NCBI GenBank assembly: GCA_963843535.1
Contig: CAWJKU010000001.1
Coordinates: 310,001-374,000, forward strand
Direction of reading: 5' to 3'
Origin: CAVUNY01 sp963843535
GTDB taxonomy: Bacteria; Chloroflexota; Anaerolineae; Anaerolineales; Anaerolineaceae
Length of the DNA: 64,000 nucleotides
A program made the translations under genes and the position numbers. Below the pieces are notes generated by a model. It saw nothing but the letters and a program-made list of their open reading frames with translations, did no database searches and was not told where the DNA came from. Positions 8,670-18,173 of this stretch are shown here, in pieces (position 1 is the stretch's first letter; each line of letters begins with the position of its first letter).

Positions 8670-8718
8670 GGTCCGCGCCAACCCTGGCCCCAGGGCGCCT
8701 GGGCCCAGGGGCGCGACC
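8670..8718. repeat. GC-rich imperfect inverted repeat
   Basis: CCCTGG-type and CCAGGG-type blocks fold back on each other (centre near 8696), extended outwards by GGTC-CGCGCC against GGCGCGACC. It could form a long stem in RNA or a cruciform in DNA. No T-run follows, so it is not a plain terminator. Confidence 0.5.
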
Positions 8719-8819
8719 AGCTTTTTGAATGTGGTCTGATGATCATCTTATCGGATAATTTTTTTTGAGTTCGTTTGCAGAATATTAAGATCCTGTGGTT
8801 TTTTTGTTTTAAAACCTAG

Positions 8820-8848
8820 TTGACTCGGCGTGGCGGGCTGGTTATACT
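8820..8848 (+). promoter_or_regulatory. Sigma-70-type promoter of the FG-GAP gene
   Basis: TTGACT (8820-8825), a 17-base spacer, and TATACT (8843-8848). Placement about 85 bases before the ATG leaves an untranslated leader. Confidence 0.7.
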
Positions 8849-8933
8849 GAGGAAGAATCTACTGGCGGGGATAAAGGAATCACCTGCTTTACCAACCTGT
8901 TCCCGGTAGAATGTTTCGAAAAGGGTGGATAGT

Positions 8934-10226
8934 ATGGAAAATCAAGTCGTGAACTCGTTACCCCAACCGGCCGGGATGTTCAAGCGCATATTCGCTTCGC
9001 GCTGGGTCAGGTTTATCCTGGCTGGCGCAGCCGTCCTGATCCTGGTCATGGCGGGTTTGTATGCTGCCATGATGATCGCCTGGGCAAATCCGTCCCCGAA
9101 CACCTACGGGGTAGCTTTGGCAGACCTGGACGGCGACGGCGACCTGGATGCGTTTTTTGCCAATGGGCAAAGTGAAGGTCCGCGCCCCAACACCGTGCTG
9201 TTCAACCAGGGCGCGGCGTCTGGCGGTTTGGCCGGAACGTTCAAAGATTCAGGCCAGCGCCTGGGGAGAGAAGAAAGCAAGTTGCCTGTATTGGCCGACC
9301 TGGATGGGGATGGCGACCTGGATGCCTGGGTGGTCAACATGGGTTACCAGACCCTGTATATGAATGACGGTCAGGGCAAATTTTCAATGAATGCGCAGCT
9401 CATTCAAGAGAATATAGGCGGAACAGGTCTGTGGGATGTGGCGCTGGGCGACATGGACAGCGACGGCGACCTGGATGCGGTGGGAGCCGGATGCTGCGGC
9501 GCGACCGCGTTTTACGGTGAAGGCAAGACCGAGGTTTTCTCACCCTTTAACGTGGTCTGGTTCAACCAGGGCGGGCGCCAGGCTGACCGTGAGGGAAGAT
9601 TTGTATCAACCCATGAAATGCCAAGCCTGGGCGCCGCTGCAGTCGCTTTAGGTGATCTGGATGGCGACGGCGACCTGGATGCCTTCTTTGGCAATGATTG
9701 GTTTACCCAGACCCCAGAATCGCATCCGCCTAAGGAAATTGGCGAGCCTGACACCGTATGGATTAACCCGGGCGATGGGATGCTGACTGACAGCGGGCAG
9801 CGCCTGGGCAGCGCGAGAGCGCAGGATGTCGCCCTGGGTGACCTGGACGGCGACGGCGACCTGGATGCCTTTGTGGCAAACAGCGGGGCGGATGAAGTCT
9901 GGCTGAATAACGGCCTGGGGATGTTCACGGACAGCGGCCAGCGCCTCGGGTCGGTGATCACTAACCAGGTGTTCCTTTCTGACCTGGATGGAGATGCGGA
10001 CCTGGATGCGCTGCTGGTTGTCCAGTATTCACGGCACGTCGAGGTGTGGATTAACGATGGGCGAGGGAATTTCACTGACAGCGGCCAGCGCATCATCAAT
10101 CCCATTGCCCAGGCTTTCACCCTGGGAGACATCGACGGCGATGGCGATGCGGACCTGTTTGCCGGTTGGTATGATGCCGGGCATGCCGTCTGGCGGAACC
10201 GGGGCAACGGAACCTTCACACCCTGA
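8934..10226 (+). CDS. Membrane-anchored FG-GAP/VCBS repeat protein, seven-bladed propeller
   Basis: Protein of 430 residues with a short N-terminal tail, one transmembrane helix (about 20-45, FILAGAAVLILVMAGLYAAM) and an extracellular part made of seven FG-GAP/VCBS repeats. Each repeat carries a calcium-type loop of the form DLDGDGDLDA (one reads DMDSDGDLDA, another DLDGDADLDA), and several are followed by the phrase DSGQRLG. Seven repeats fit one complete beta-propeller, as in integrin-like heads. A role at the cell surface in binding or adhesion is inferred; the ligand is unknown. ATG 8934 is chosen over GTG 8925 because AAAAGGG lies ten bases before the ATG and too close to the GTG. Cysteines are rare apart from GCCGA. 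Confidence 0.85.
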   Translation: MENQVVNSLPQPAGMFKRIFASRWVRFILAGAAVLILVMAGLYAAMMIAWANPSPNTYGVALADLDGDGDLDAFFANGQSEGPRPNTVLFNQGAASGGLAGTFKDSGQRLGREESKLPVLADLDGDGDLDAWVVNMGYQTLYMNDGQGKFSMNAQLIQENIGGTGLWDVALGDMDSDGDLDAVGAGCCGATAFYGEGKTEVFSPFNVVWFNQGGRQADREGRFVSTHEMPSLGAAAVALGDLDGDGDLDAFFGNDWFTQTPESHPPKEIGEPDTVWINPGDGMLTDSGQRLGSARAQDVALGDLDGDGDLDAFVANSGADEVWLNNGLGMFTDSGQRLGSVITNQVFLSDLDGDADLDALLVVQYSRHVEVWINDGRGNFTDSGQRIINPIAQAFTLGDIDGDGDADLFAGWYDAGHAVWRNRGNGTFTP

Positions 10227-10439
10227 ACCAGGCGGGATGAACGCGCCCACCCGAGGGTGCACTTCGTGTTCGACGAACGATGCCAATCAAGAAAATTATG
10301 CTAGAATGAGTTAATACCATACCCGGTTGGAATTATTCTTGCACAAAAAAGAATGTAACCGGATCATTCCTTCTGGAAACTTTTCCGCATACTGCGTGAA
10401 GGATAGTGGTATCTTGCGGATAAAATTACCGGAGTAATT

Positions 10440-10712
10440 ATGACGAGAAAAATCACCTCCGGCCTTTCGGCCTACATTCAGCAGCAAATGACCTCAATTG
10501 GGGTGCGTAAAGACTGCCCCCTGTGCAGCGGCGAACTGCGCCTTGATGACCAGCTCACCTCCATTCTTACCGAGCATTTTATCGCCCAGGATTACCTCGC
10601 CCTGGTCTGTATGAACTGCTACCACGTCATGTGGATTGTGGCTTTTCCGTATATGAACGGCTGGGAAGTAGATCCCGGATTAACCACTGCCAAGCCAGGA
10701 AAGGCTGGATAG
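10440..10712 (+). CDS. Small zinc-ribbon-like protein of unknown function
   Basis: Protein of 90 residues, not recognised. It has two CxxC pairs, CPLC near residue 25 and CMNC near residue 60, the spacing of a small zinc-ribbon, followed by an aromatic/hydrophobic stretch (YHVMWIVAFPYMNGW). A CCGGAG ribosome-binding site lies just before the ATG, and TAAAAT upstream could be its -10 box. The flanking genes on the same strand are surface or secreted proteins, with no obvious functional link. The 213 bases before it contain no other gene. Confidence 0.65.
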   Translation: MTRKITSGLSAYIQQQMTSIGVRKDCPLCSGELRLDDQLTSILTEHFIAQDYLALVCMNCYHVMWIVAFPYMNGWEVDPGLTTAKPGKAG

Positions 10713-10854
10713 CTAATTTTCTCCAGAAGATTTGTCGAGTATTTATCAGCATTACGTCAATACATTTGAAAACAAAAGCAATACACTGGTTGTGAAGCTC
10801 TACCCAAAGCAGTTTGCATCGCTCGGCGAAGGCATTTTTGTGGTGGAGGAAAAG

Positions 10855-11709
10855 ATGAAACTCACAGCCAGATTTCTTTTAATTTTCTCAGTGCTTATCC
10901 CATTTCAGCTGGCGTCAGCGCAAACGGGATTTACGCCAAATGTGATCACCCTCACCGCATCGCAGGTGAATAGCGCCGTTGACATCGAAAGCGCGATCCG
11001 CAGCGCAACTGGCGAAGGGACCCGTTTGGGGATTGTCGTGCTGGATGGACGCGAAGGTGCATTCCACCTGACCGGTGATGACCGGTCGATCAATATTTTT
11101 GTCTCAAACTTGATCCTGCGCGGCGTAAACCGGGCAGCGATCCAGGGCTGCGATGATGGGTTGTTTTTTGACGATTTTCCACTGAAACACATCACCGTCA
11201 GTGAGATTGCCTTCTACTGCAGTGGGGATGGAGTAGAAGCCTCCGGCGAATTTAAAGATGTGATCCTGAAAAATAACATGATCCAGGCGAAGAAGACCGG
11301 GATCAGTGTGGCCGGCGCTTCAAGCAACTGGACGATCACGGGCAACCTGGTCCTGGCAGGAGCGAATGCGATCCGGCTGGCGGCGGTCGAGAAGGCGGTC
11401 ATCACCGGCAACCACCTGGCGGGAACCATCGCCATTGGACTTTTCCAGAGTTTCAAATGCCTGGTCAGTGATAATTCCATCCAGGCCTCAACCCAGGGTG
11501 TTGTGCTAGGACAGGAAGCCTGGCAAAATATTATACGGAATAATTCAATCCTGGGACCAACCGCTGCAGGGATCGCGCTCGAACCGGGTGTGGCAGGCAA
11601 CACAGTGTTGGACAACCGGGTCTTATGCGCCCTTGACACAGAATGCCAGACGGTTGATGCCACCCCTGAGATCGCGGAGATGAACTCGATCACCGGGAAC
11701 AGGCTTTAA
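10855..11709 (+). CDS. Secreted right-handed parallel beta-helix protein
   Basis: Protein of 284 residues beginning with a clear signal peptide (hydrophobic core LLIFSVLIPFQ, cleavage expected after ASA). The mature part has the repeated short strands and Asn/Gly turns of NosD/pectate-lyase-like beta-helices, for example NWTITGNLVLAG, AVITGNHLAGT, CLVSDNSIQAS and NIIRNNSILG. Such folds bind or cleave polysaccharides, but no catalytic residues can be named here. ATG 10855 is chosen over an in-frame start at 10732 because it has GGAGG nearby and starts the signal peptide. The next gene begins two bases after its stop codon, so the two are probably translated together. Confidence 0.8.
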   Translation: MKLTARFLLIFSVLIPFQLASAQTGFTPNVITLTASQVNSAVDIESAIRSATGEGTRLGIVVLDGREGAFHLTGDDRSINIFVSNLILRGVNRAAIQGCDDGLFFDDFPLKHITVSEIAFYCSGDGVEASGEFKDVILKNNMIQAKKTGISVAGASSNWTITGNLVLAGANAIRLAAVEKAVITGNHLAGTIAIGLFQSFKCLVSDNSIQASTQGVVLGQEAWQNIIRNNSILGPTAAGIALEPGVAGNTVLDNRVLCALDTECQTVDATPEIAEMNSITGNRL

Positions 11710-11710
11710 T

Positions 11711-12337
11711 ATGAACATCGCTGACCTGGGTTTAATCATTTCCTTCTTCGGGTTTGTGCTGGGCCTGTTGGGCTTGCTGGTAGCCGCCGTCATGCGCAGA
11801 TGGATGGTGGTTAAGCGCCTGGCCTTCAGCCTGGCGATTTATGTATGCCTGTATTTTCTAGTGCTGGTTGGGGTTTCGCTGCTCAGCCCGCAGCGGGTGC
11901 TGTCCATGCATGAGATGCGCTGTTTTGACGACTGGTGCGCCGCGGTCGAGCAGGTCGAGCAGCGTAACGAACTCGGCGCCCTCAAAGCGCAAGGCAGATT
12001 CTACCTGGTCACACTGCAGGTTTCCAGCCGTGCCCAACGCATCTCCCAACGCGCCCTGGATGCAGCCGATTATGTGCTGGACGAACGCGGGATGCGCTAC
12101 GACCCTTCCGTCGAGGGACAAAGAGCTCTGGAGTCCGCCGGGGTGGCCGGTCTGCCCCTTACCAGCTGGCTTGAGGCCGGGGCTTCATTCATGCATACCG
12201 CTGTTTTCGACCTGCCACCCGGAACCCGCCAGCCCGGGCTGGTGATTTCTCACGGCGCCTTTCCAGGCCTGATCATCATCGGGGACGACCAGAGCTTTCT
12301 GCACAAACCGGCGGTTGTTCGCCTGTCGCTCCCATAG
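11711..12337 (+). CDS. Membrane-anchored protein with DUF4352-like extracellular domain
   Basis: Protein of 208 residues with two N-terminal hydrophobic helices (about 5-28 and 37-58), followed by a soluble domain. The soluble part, with FYLVTLQVSSRAQRISQ and a C-terminal FDLPPGTRQPGLVISH, resembles the immunoglobulin-like DUF4352 fold found in exported proteins, though the match is by eye only. Two cysteines in MRCFDDWCAA could form a disulfide. It starts immediately after the beta-helix gene, so a shared operon and surface role are likely. Function is unknown. Confidence 0.65.
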   Translation: MNIADLGLIISFFGFVLGLLGLLVAAVMRRWMVVKRLAFSLAIYVCLYFLVLVGVSLLSPQRVLSMHEMRCFDDWCAAVEQVEQRNELGALKAQGRFYLVTLQVSSRAQRISQRALDAADYVLDERGMRYDPSVEGQRALESAGVAGLPLTSWLEAGASFMHTAVFDLPPGTRQPGLVISHGAFPGLIIIGDDQSFLHKPAVVRLSLP

Positions 12338-12451
12338 ATGACTAAAAAAGTGAGTTGAATTGGCAGACAATGCAGGCCAAAGGCCTGAGCTCATTTCAAA
12401 GTGTATTATGTCCAAACGATATTGATCTAATCAACCGGCTTAACACAAAAA

Positions 12452-12499
12452 GTGATGGGATTGTCTCGGACAAACTTGTCGCCGAGGTAACCCCATCAC
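12452..12499. terminator. Hairpin between convergent genes
   Basis: GTGATGGG pairs with CCCATCAC, with an inner CTCGG/CCGAG stem. It lies between a rightward gene ending at 12337 and a leftward gene ending at 12570 and may serve as a terminator, although no strong T-run follows. Confidence 0.4.
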
Positions 12500-12569
12500 C
12501 AACTCCGTTTTCTGATCCTTATGACATCTAAATTCAGGATCTTTTGATCACGCTTTATCAAAACACCTT

Positions 12570-12977
12570 TCAGTTTCCGTAGCTCCGCTCCTCAGCCTGC
12601 TGTGCTTTGAATTCGTAAAAGCGGGTCCGGTTTGCAGAACTGGATTTGATTTCTCCTCCGCTCATCAAGTCAGCCTGCAGTTCCTTAAAAATGGCGTATC
12701 TGCTTTTCTGAACGCCCGTGACCGGCACAATTAACAGGTCACCTTTCTTGCCGCCCGCAGCGCATTGCATTGCACGATCGAGCAAAATGTAGTCAATCCT
12801 ACGCGAGGGGATATCAATCTGCGTGAAAGCCACTGAAGATAGCTGGCAGGCATTGGATTGCTCTTTCTGCGGGGTCACTTCGGGCATTTCTGCCGGGTAA
12901 GCAAAAGCGGGGATAACATTGGCAAAAACAGCCACAAGGGCTACCATCACAGCGAACATTGAGCGTTTTGTTTTCAT
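12570..12977 (-). CDS. Small secreted protein of unknown function
   Basis: Protein of 135 residues with an N-terminal signal peptide (hydrophobic core FAVMVALVAVFANVI, cleavage expected after AFA). The rest is hydrophilic, with one cysteine in ACQLSS and one in MQCAAG, which might pair outside the cell. A strong AAAGGAG ribosome-binding site precedes the ATG. No family is recognised. It lies downstream of, and in the same direction as, the giant kinase/WD40 gene, 119 bases away, but no functional link is evident. Confidence 0.65.
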   Translation of the reverse strand: MKTKRSMFAVMVALVAVFANVIPAFAYPAEMPEVTPQKEQSNACQLSSVAFTQIDIPSRRIDYILLDRAMQCAAGGKKGDLLIVPVTGVQKSRYAIFKELQADLMSGGEIKSSSANRTRFYEFKAQQAEERSYGN

Positions 12978-13096
12978 TTCAATCTCCTTTTTTTTATACA
13001 GACCTGAATTCAGGCGCGAGGAACTAACCCCAGAGATTCATGTCCTGGGAACCATCAAATGAACCTAATGACCTGGTTGGTGTTTATGCCCTGCCG

Positions 13097-16000
13097 CTAT
13101 GGGCAGGTAGGCGAGGGATCGGTTATGCCGTACTCCTGTCTTTCTGGCTCGGTAAAGTCGCGCTGCAGTCGTGTGCAAAGATATTGGATGGTGGCATGAT
13201 AATCGATATCCCACATGCGTACTGTGCTATCATCGCCCACACTGACGAGAAATTTTCCATCCGGCGAGAAAGCAACATTTTCTACTCCTGACTTGTGACC
13301 TGTGAATCTGCGGATTTCCCGTCCGGTCGAAACCTCCCATAACCGCACTGTACCGTCAAAACCCGCCGTGGCAGCAAGCAACCCATCGGTTGAAAAAGCG
13401 GCATGCGAAATCATATCGGTGTGACCTATAAACTGGCGGATTTCCACCCCGGATTGTACATCCCATAAACGGGCCGCGCCCTTAAAACCCGTAGTTAACA
13501 CCATCTTGCCGTCGGGTGAAAATACGCCTGAAGCGAGAGTTTCTGGATGACCACTAAACTTCCTGACCAACTGTCCGGTGCGCGCATCCCACAAGCGGGC
13601 GGTCCCATCGCTGTGCGCAGTCACCAGATAATTACCATCGGGAGAATAATCCGTTCCATAAAATTCTCCGCTCTCCGTCAGGGGGATGGCAAACACAATA
13701 TCGCCTGTTTGCACATCCCATTGGAAAGCATTGGCATCTGACTGGTCAATCCAGACCCCCCCACCACCGAAGAGATAGCGTCCATCGGGAGAAAAAGCAA
13801 CCTCGTTGATGCCGCCCACATTATCCGCCGAAAAATGCCTCACCTCCTTTCCTGTTTGAACATCCCACAGCTGCACGATGCCGGTATGCCACTGCCCACT
13901 GGCAAGATAACGCCCGTCTGGGGAGAATTGCAACGCATAATTTACGGTATCTTCGCTGTTTATTTTGCGAATTTCTTGACCGCTCAGCACATCCCACAAA
14001 CGGATTTCTCCTGCTGAATCGGCTGTAGCAAGCAGCTGGCCTTCGGGTGAAAATGCCACACCGCTGATGATGCCTTGATGACCGGTGAAGATGGGCCGCT
14101 CGTATTTTGGCTGCGTTGTCCATATGCGCGCCGTGTTCCCCTCTCCATCGCCGCTCAGGGTGATGACATGCTGGCCGTCGGCAGCCAGCACCACCGCTGA
14201 GACTATTGTTTGATCGCGAAAACGCTGCAATTCGGTCCCCGTGGGCGCATCCCAGAGCAGGGCGGTGCGATCATCACTGCCGGTTAAAACCTGTTGTCCA
14301 TCGGGAGTACAATCCACACTACGCACGGTGTTGTTATGCCCCTGCAGGGTTTGGGTAATCGTCCCGGATTGGGTGTCCCATACCCTGGCGGTGCCATCGA
14401 AATAACCAATCACAGCCTGCTTCCCATCTGCGCAAAACTGAATGTCTGTGGATTCAGCCGAGGTTGAAAGTGTGTGAATCGGCTGGCCCGATTCCAAGTC
14501 CCAGATTTGTGGAGCCGGTTCACCAGCGGTAAACGTTATCACCAGGCGGCCATCCGGTGAAACATCTCGAATACGCGATGGCAATTGCCAAAAACGCTCT
14601 TCTTGTCCGGTAATGACATTCCATCTGTGGAGTATGTATTTTTCACCAATCGTCCCGATGTAAATCCCCTCTCCGTCTGCTGAAAAACCACCAAATCTTA
14701 TTTGGTCTTCTGCCAGAAAATGTTGCACTTCTTGCCCGGTTTTTACTTCCCATACCCGTTGGACATTATCTGTACCATTCGTCAGGACGTACCGGCTGTC
14801 TGGTGAAAAGACAGCGGAAAGGACCGCATCCGGGTGGACGAGTTGCTGTAATTCATCCCCAGTCTGAAAATCCACCAACCACGCCGTATGACCTTCTGTG
14901 CTGCCTACCAGCATGGTGCTACTATCTGGTGAGAGATTTACCACAAACAGGGGTTCATCTTTACTGAACATTCGTTCAGGGTAATTCAATTGAATGGCGC
15001 TTAATAATGCAGCATCACCTTGCGGCGAATATTGGAGCTTTATTGAGCGGATGCTCAGCAGGGCAACTACTTCGGCGCTGGCATTCGCATTGAGGGCATT
15101 AATTCCCTCGGTCGCCAGGCGCTGGGCCTCCGCATGGATAAAATTCGCCTGGGCCTGCTGTGCATACAGGTTTGAGTTGATAGCAAAAAAGACAGCTAAA
15201 ACTGCCAGCATTATTGCGGTAATACCAACGGCAGTAATAATGCGATGCCGACCACGCAAGCGCTGCGCTGACAGTCGTTCGGTCTCTGCCAGTTTTTTAG
15301 CGGTCTCAAGTTCTCGGCGCTGTCTGGCGGCATCTTCCGTTTCAATACGTACCTGCTCCTGGATGCTGAGCTCCAGAAATGATTGTTCCTGTTGTGTTAG
15401 CGCAACGCTTGTGCTGCTTGCCCAACCTGCAAACTGTGTCAGGCGGGTGCCTATCAATAAGTAACTAGCGTCACACCCGGCAGATTGCCATTCACTTGCC
15501 GCAGTGGCTAACTGGCGCTGAAGGCGAACATCATCCCGGTTTTCGCTCAGCCATGCGCGCAAGCGAGCCCACTCGCCGATCAGCGCTTCGTGAGCCACTT
15601 CGACGGTCGCTGTGCGGGTGATCGGATCGTGGTCGAAAGAAAGCAGACGTGAGCGCCCAAAGGCCTCGATGATTGCCGATAGACCCTGGGCAGGAGATCC
15701 AACGGTCGATAATTTGGTGCTCACGATCAGATTTTCTAATTCGATTCGCAGTACTCTTCGCCGTGTATCGCCTGTGCCTTCCCCGAGGGTAACCAGCCGC
15801 AAGAACATCTGGCGGGCCATGGCTTGTTCCTCTGCATTCAGACGAGCATAGACTTGTTCTATACGGCTTCCCAGGGCGCCTCGAACGCCACCGATCACCT
15901 GATAAGCTGCTTTCGTTACTACATTGCCTTCACGCTGCTCGAACAAGTCCGTTAATGCAAATTGAAGCAGTGGGAGATTGCCGGATTGCTCGCCAAGATC

Positions 16001-17860
16001 TCGTACAATCGTGGAGACCAGTCCAGCTTCCAATTTTAAGCCGGCGCGCCGGGCCGGGGCCACGATTGCGCGTTCCAATTCGTCGGGGGTAAGCGGAAGT
16101 ACTAGTTCATTCCGACTTTGGAGCAATTCACCAAAATCAACATAACGCAATGGGCGATCGATGAAATCAGCCCGCAGGGTAATCACAATCCGCACCCGGC
16201 TGCTTTCATCCAGGCTGGCTGCCAACAGGCTGTTAAGGAACAAAGCGCGTTCAGTTTCACTCTCTGCCAGTGTAAACAACTCCTCAAACTGGTCGATCAC
16301 CAGCACCAATTCTACACTTTGATCGGAAGGCAAAATGTGATTAATGATCCGGCTTAAACCATGGCTCCCACTTTTTAACTGGTCCAGCAGACCGGCGGGT
16401 GGATTGACAGCCACTCGCAATAAAGCGCTTTCCAGTTCCTCAAACGGGTGCGTGCCTGGTAAAAAATCCACAAAAAACCACTTCTCCGAACCAGGTAAAC
16501 CACCCCGCCTCAGTGCTGGTACCAGCCCGGCATTTACTACCGATGATTTCCCACTTCCACTAGGGCCGACAACTGCCAAAAAACGCGTCAGTTCACCACC
16601 TTCGCTCAATCGCGCCAGCAGCTGCTGGATTAGTGTCTCTCGTCCGAAAAAATCCTCAGCATCAGCTTCACCAAAAGCACGTAAGCCTTTATAAGGATTG
16701 GTTAATTCACCGACGATAAACTCATCTTGCGTAATAGTGCTGGGATGGGCAATCATCCCGCTTATCGCCCGCCGGAAATCATTTGCCAGGGCCATCACAG
16801 TCTCATATCGCTCTGCGGATGCTTTGGCAGTAGCCCGGCTGATCACTGCATCCAATGCGGCTGGTAGGCCGGTCGAGTGCGCAGCCAGCGGCGGCATGGG
16901 CGCAGAAATGTGTTGCTGGATCATGTCAGCGGGGGTTGGCCCACGAAAAGGTAGTTCGCCAGTCAGCATCTCATAAAGCATCACTCCTAGAGAGTAAATA
17001 TCCGTTTGGGGCTGCACTGTCATTGCGCGGATCTGCTCCGGAGACACGTATTGCGGTGAACCGAGAAACGCGCCCATTTCTATACGATCCCCAATCTCGG
17101 GAGAATCCAGATCCATCGCAATTCCAAAATCAGCCAGATATGTATTTTGGTCTTCATCCAGAAGTATGTTGGCGGGTTTCAGGTCGCGGTGGATAATGCC
17201 AATACGGTGCGCAGTATGCAGGGCAGAGCAAATTTGTTCCAGAAATCGCGAAGTTAAATCTACAGGCAAAGGACCTTGATCCAGCAGCTTTTGCAGACTC
17301 CGACCGCGCAACAGGCGCATGACGAGATATGCCACGCTCGGTTCGCGCCAGTAGTCATATAGTGGCACTATATGCGGGTGTTCAAGTCGAGCCACCAGTT
17401 GGGCTTCTGCTTCGAAGCGGCGAATAAACTCGGGATGGTTAGCAAAACTGGGCAGGATTATTTTGACTGCAACTTCTCGTTCGATGACTGGTTGAATTGC
17501 TTTATAAATTGCCCCCATCCCACCAGAGCCGATTTTTTCCAAAAGAGCATATCCCCGAACGGCGCGCCCGGTCAGGTCCTCCTGTCCAATCTCTTCCAGG
17601 GTTGGAGGTAAGGTTGGGATTTCTTCAGGTTCCACACGAATAGTTCTTGCCCAGCGAACAAAGTCAGCGCGCTGGTTGAGCGGGATGGTGAGTGACATGG
17701 CAATTCGTTCGGCGATTTGCACAGATGGGCGGGCATCATCGGCTTCAATCTTGCGAATGGTGATAGCAGCGCAGCCCACACGGCGAGCCAATTCCTCCTG
17801 CGTCAGATCCGATTCGCGACGGCGATTACGCACAAAATTTCCGAAAGAGATAACTTCCAT
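13097..17860 (-). CDS. Giant HTH-kinase-STAND-WD40 signalling protein
   Basis: Protein of 1587 residues combining four modules. Residues 1-65 form an XRE-type helix-turn-helix (LTQEELARRVGCAAITIRKIE). About 80-365 is a Ser/Thr protein kinase with the glycine loop IGSGGMGAIYKA, the lysine in EVAVKII, HRDLKPANILL and ADFGIAMDL, all catalytic residues present. About 390-800 is an nSTAND1-type NTPase with the P-loop VVGPSGSGKSS and the acidic VLVIDQFEELF. A basic coiled stretch and one transmembrane helix (around 890-915, IITAVGITAIMLAVLAVFFAI) follow, then fourteen WD40 repeats (FSPDGRYLASG...LWD types), enough for two seven-bladed propellers. The start is fixed by GGAGG just before the ATG. Similar kinase-STAND-WD40 proteins are known in Chloroflexota, cyanobacteria and actinobacteria as signalling or conflict-system ATPases. 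The trigger and target here are unknown. Confidence 0.88.
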   Translation of the reverse strand: MEVISFGNFVRNRRRESDLTQEELARRVGCAAITIRKIEADDARPSVQIAERIAMSLTIPLNQRADFVRWARTIRVEPEEIPTLPPTLEEIGQEDLTGRAVRGYALLEKIGSGGMGAIYKAIQPVIEREVAVKIILPSFANHPEFIRRFEAEAQLVARLEHPHIVPLYDYWREPSVAYLVMRLLRGRSLQKLLDQGPLPVDLTSRFLEQICSALHTAHRIGIIHRDLKPANILLDEDQNTYLADFGIAMDLDSPEIGDRIEMGAFLGSPQYVSPEQIRAMTVQPQTDIYSLGVMLYEMLTGELPFRGPTPADMIQQHISAPMPPLAAHSTGLPAALDAVISRATAKASAERYETVMALANDFRRAISGMIAHPSTITQDEFIVGELTNPYKGLRAFGEADAEDFFGRETLIQQLLARLSEGGELTRFLAVVGPSGSGKSSVVNAGLVPALRRGGLPGSEKWFFVDFLPGTHPFEELESALLRVAVNPPAGLLDQLKSGSHGLSRIINHILPSDQSVELVLVIDQFEELFTLAESETERALFLNSLLAASLDESSRVRIVITLRADFIDRPLRYVDFGELLQSRNELVLPLTPDELERAIVAPARRAGLKLEAGLVSTIVRDLGEQSGNLPLLQFALTDLFEQREGNVVTKAAYQVIGGVRGALGSRIEQVYARLNAEEQAMARQMFLRLVTLGEGTGDTRRRVLRIELENLIVSTKLSTVGSPAQGLSAIIEAFGRSRLLSFDHDPITRTATVEVAHEALIGEWARLRAWLSENRDDVRLQRQLATAASEWQSAGCDASYLLIGTRLTQFAGWASSTSVALTQQEQSFLELSIQEQVRIETEDAARQRRELETAKKLAETERLSAQRLRGRHRIITAVGITAIMLAVLAVFFAINSNLYAQQAQANFIHAEAQRLATEGINALNANASAEVVALLSIRSIKLQYSPQGDAALLSAIQLNYPERMFSKDEPLFVVNLSPDSSTMLVGSTEGHTAWLVDFQTGDELQQLVHPDAVLSAVFSPDSRYVLTNGTDNVQRVWEVKTGQEVQHFLAEDQIRFGGFSADGEGIYIGTIGEKYILHRWNVITGQEERFWQLPSRIRDVSPDGRLVITFTAGEPAPQIWDLESGQPIHTLSTSAESTDIQFCADGKQAVIGYFDGTARVWDTQSGTITQTLQGHNNTVRSVDCTPDGQQVLTGSDDRTALLWDAPTGTELQRFRDQTIVSAVVLAADGQHVITLSGDGEGNTARIWTTQPKYERPIFTGHQGIISGVAFSPEGQLLATADSAGEIRLWDVLSGQEIRKINSEDTVNYALQFSPDGRYLASGQWHTGIVQLWDVQTGKEVRHFSADNVGGINEVAFSPDGRYLFGGGGVWIDQSDANAFQWDVQTGDIVFAIPLTESGEFYGTDYSPDGNYLVTAHSDGTARLWDARTGQLVRKFSGHPETLASGVFSPDGKMVLTTGFKGAARLWDVQSGVEIRQFIGHTDMISHAAFSTDGLLAATAGFDGTVRLWEVSTGREIRRFTGHKSGVENVAFSPDGKFLVSVGDDSTVRMWDIDYHATIQYLCTRLQRDFTEPERQEYGITDPSPTCP

Positions 17861-18173
17861 ATTCCTCCAGGCTTGGGGCCTTATAGGGATTGTAGCATTT
17901 TGGTAGAGGCAAATTCAATATAATTTGATGTTTTTTATCGGTTTTCTTATCAGTTTTTGGGACAAATAGAGGTCAAAATCAGGTCAACAGCTTCATTTTC
18001 TTTTATTGTCGGCTGTCGGCAAGGTCTGCAAATCCTACTGGAGAAAGCCATGCCCGGTTTGCAACCTGCAGGTGTTCGGGATGATCTTAAAAAAGTGGAA
18101 CAAACTCAATTAAAAACAGCAGGGTGCGGTGATATCTACCGCACCCTGCTGTAACTTGTCATGACCGTTGAAG
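17861..18173. other. Intergenic region
   Basis: Lies between the starts of the giant kinase gene and the end of the GH3 gene, both leftward. Apart from the terminator at 18110-18151 and the probable upstream region of the kinase gene (AT-rich, 17910-17945), no feature is recognised. Confidence 0.5.
18110..18151 (-). terminator. Intrinsic terminator of the GH3 gene
   Basis: Read leftward, CAGCAGGGTGCGGT pairs perfectly with ACCGCACCCTGCTG around a seven-base loop and is followed by TTTTT. It starts about 20 bases after the GH3 stop codon. Confidence 0.9.

Larger units (their letters stand above)
8593..8933. other. Divergent intergenic region with two large palindromes and one promoter
   Basis: No coding sequence is supported here. 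It holds the ribosome-binding site of the leftward gene, a perfect 36-base palindrome, a GC-rich imperfect inverted repeat, and a well-formed sigma-70-type promoter for the rightward FG-GAP gene; these are listed separately. Confidence 0.7.

Noticed and set aside
9512..10219. 235-residue leftward reading opposite the FG-GAP gene
   Set aside because: It is the mirror of the repetitive DLDGDGDLD coding sequence (SRSPSPSRSP), with no start signal; a composition artefact.
13097..17860. Splitting the giant kinase/WD40 gene into several genes
   Set aside because: The frame is open throughout, with continuous domain order and one good start; internal starts lack ribosome-binding sites.
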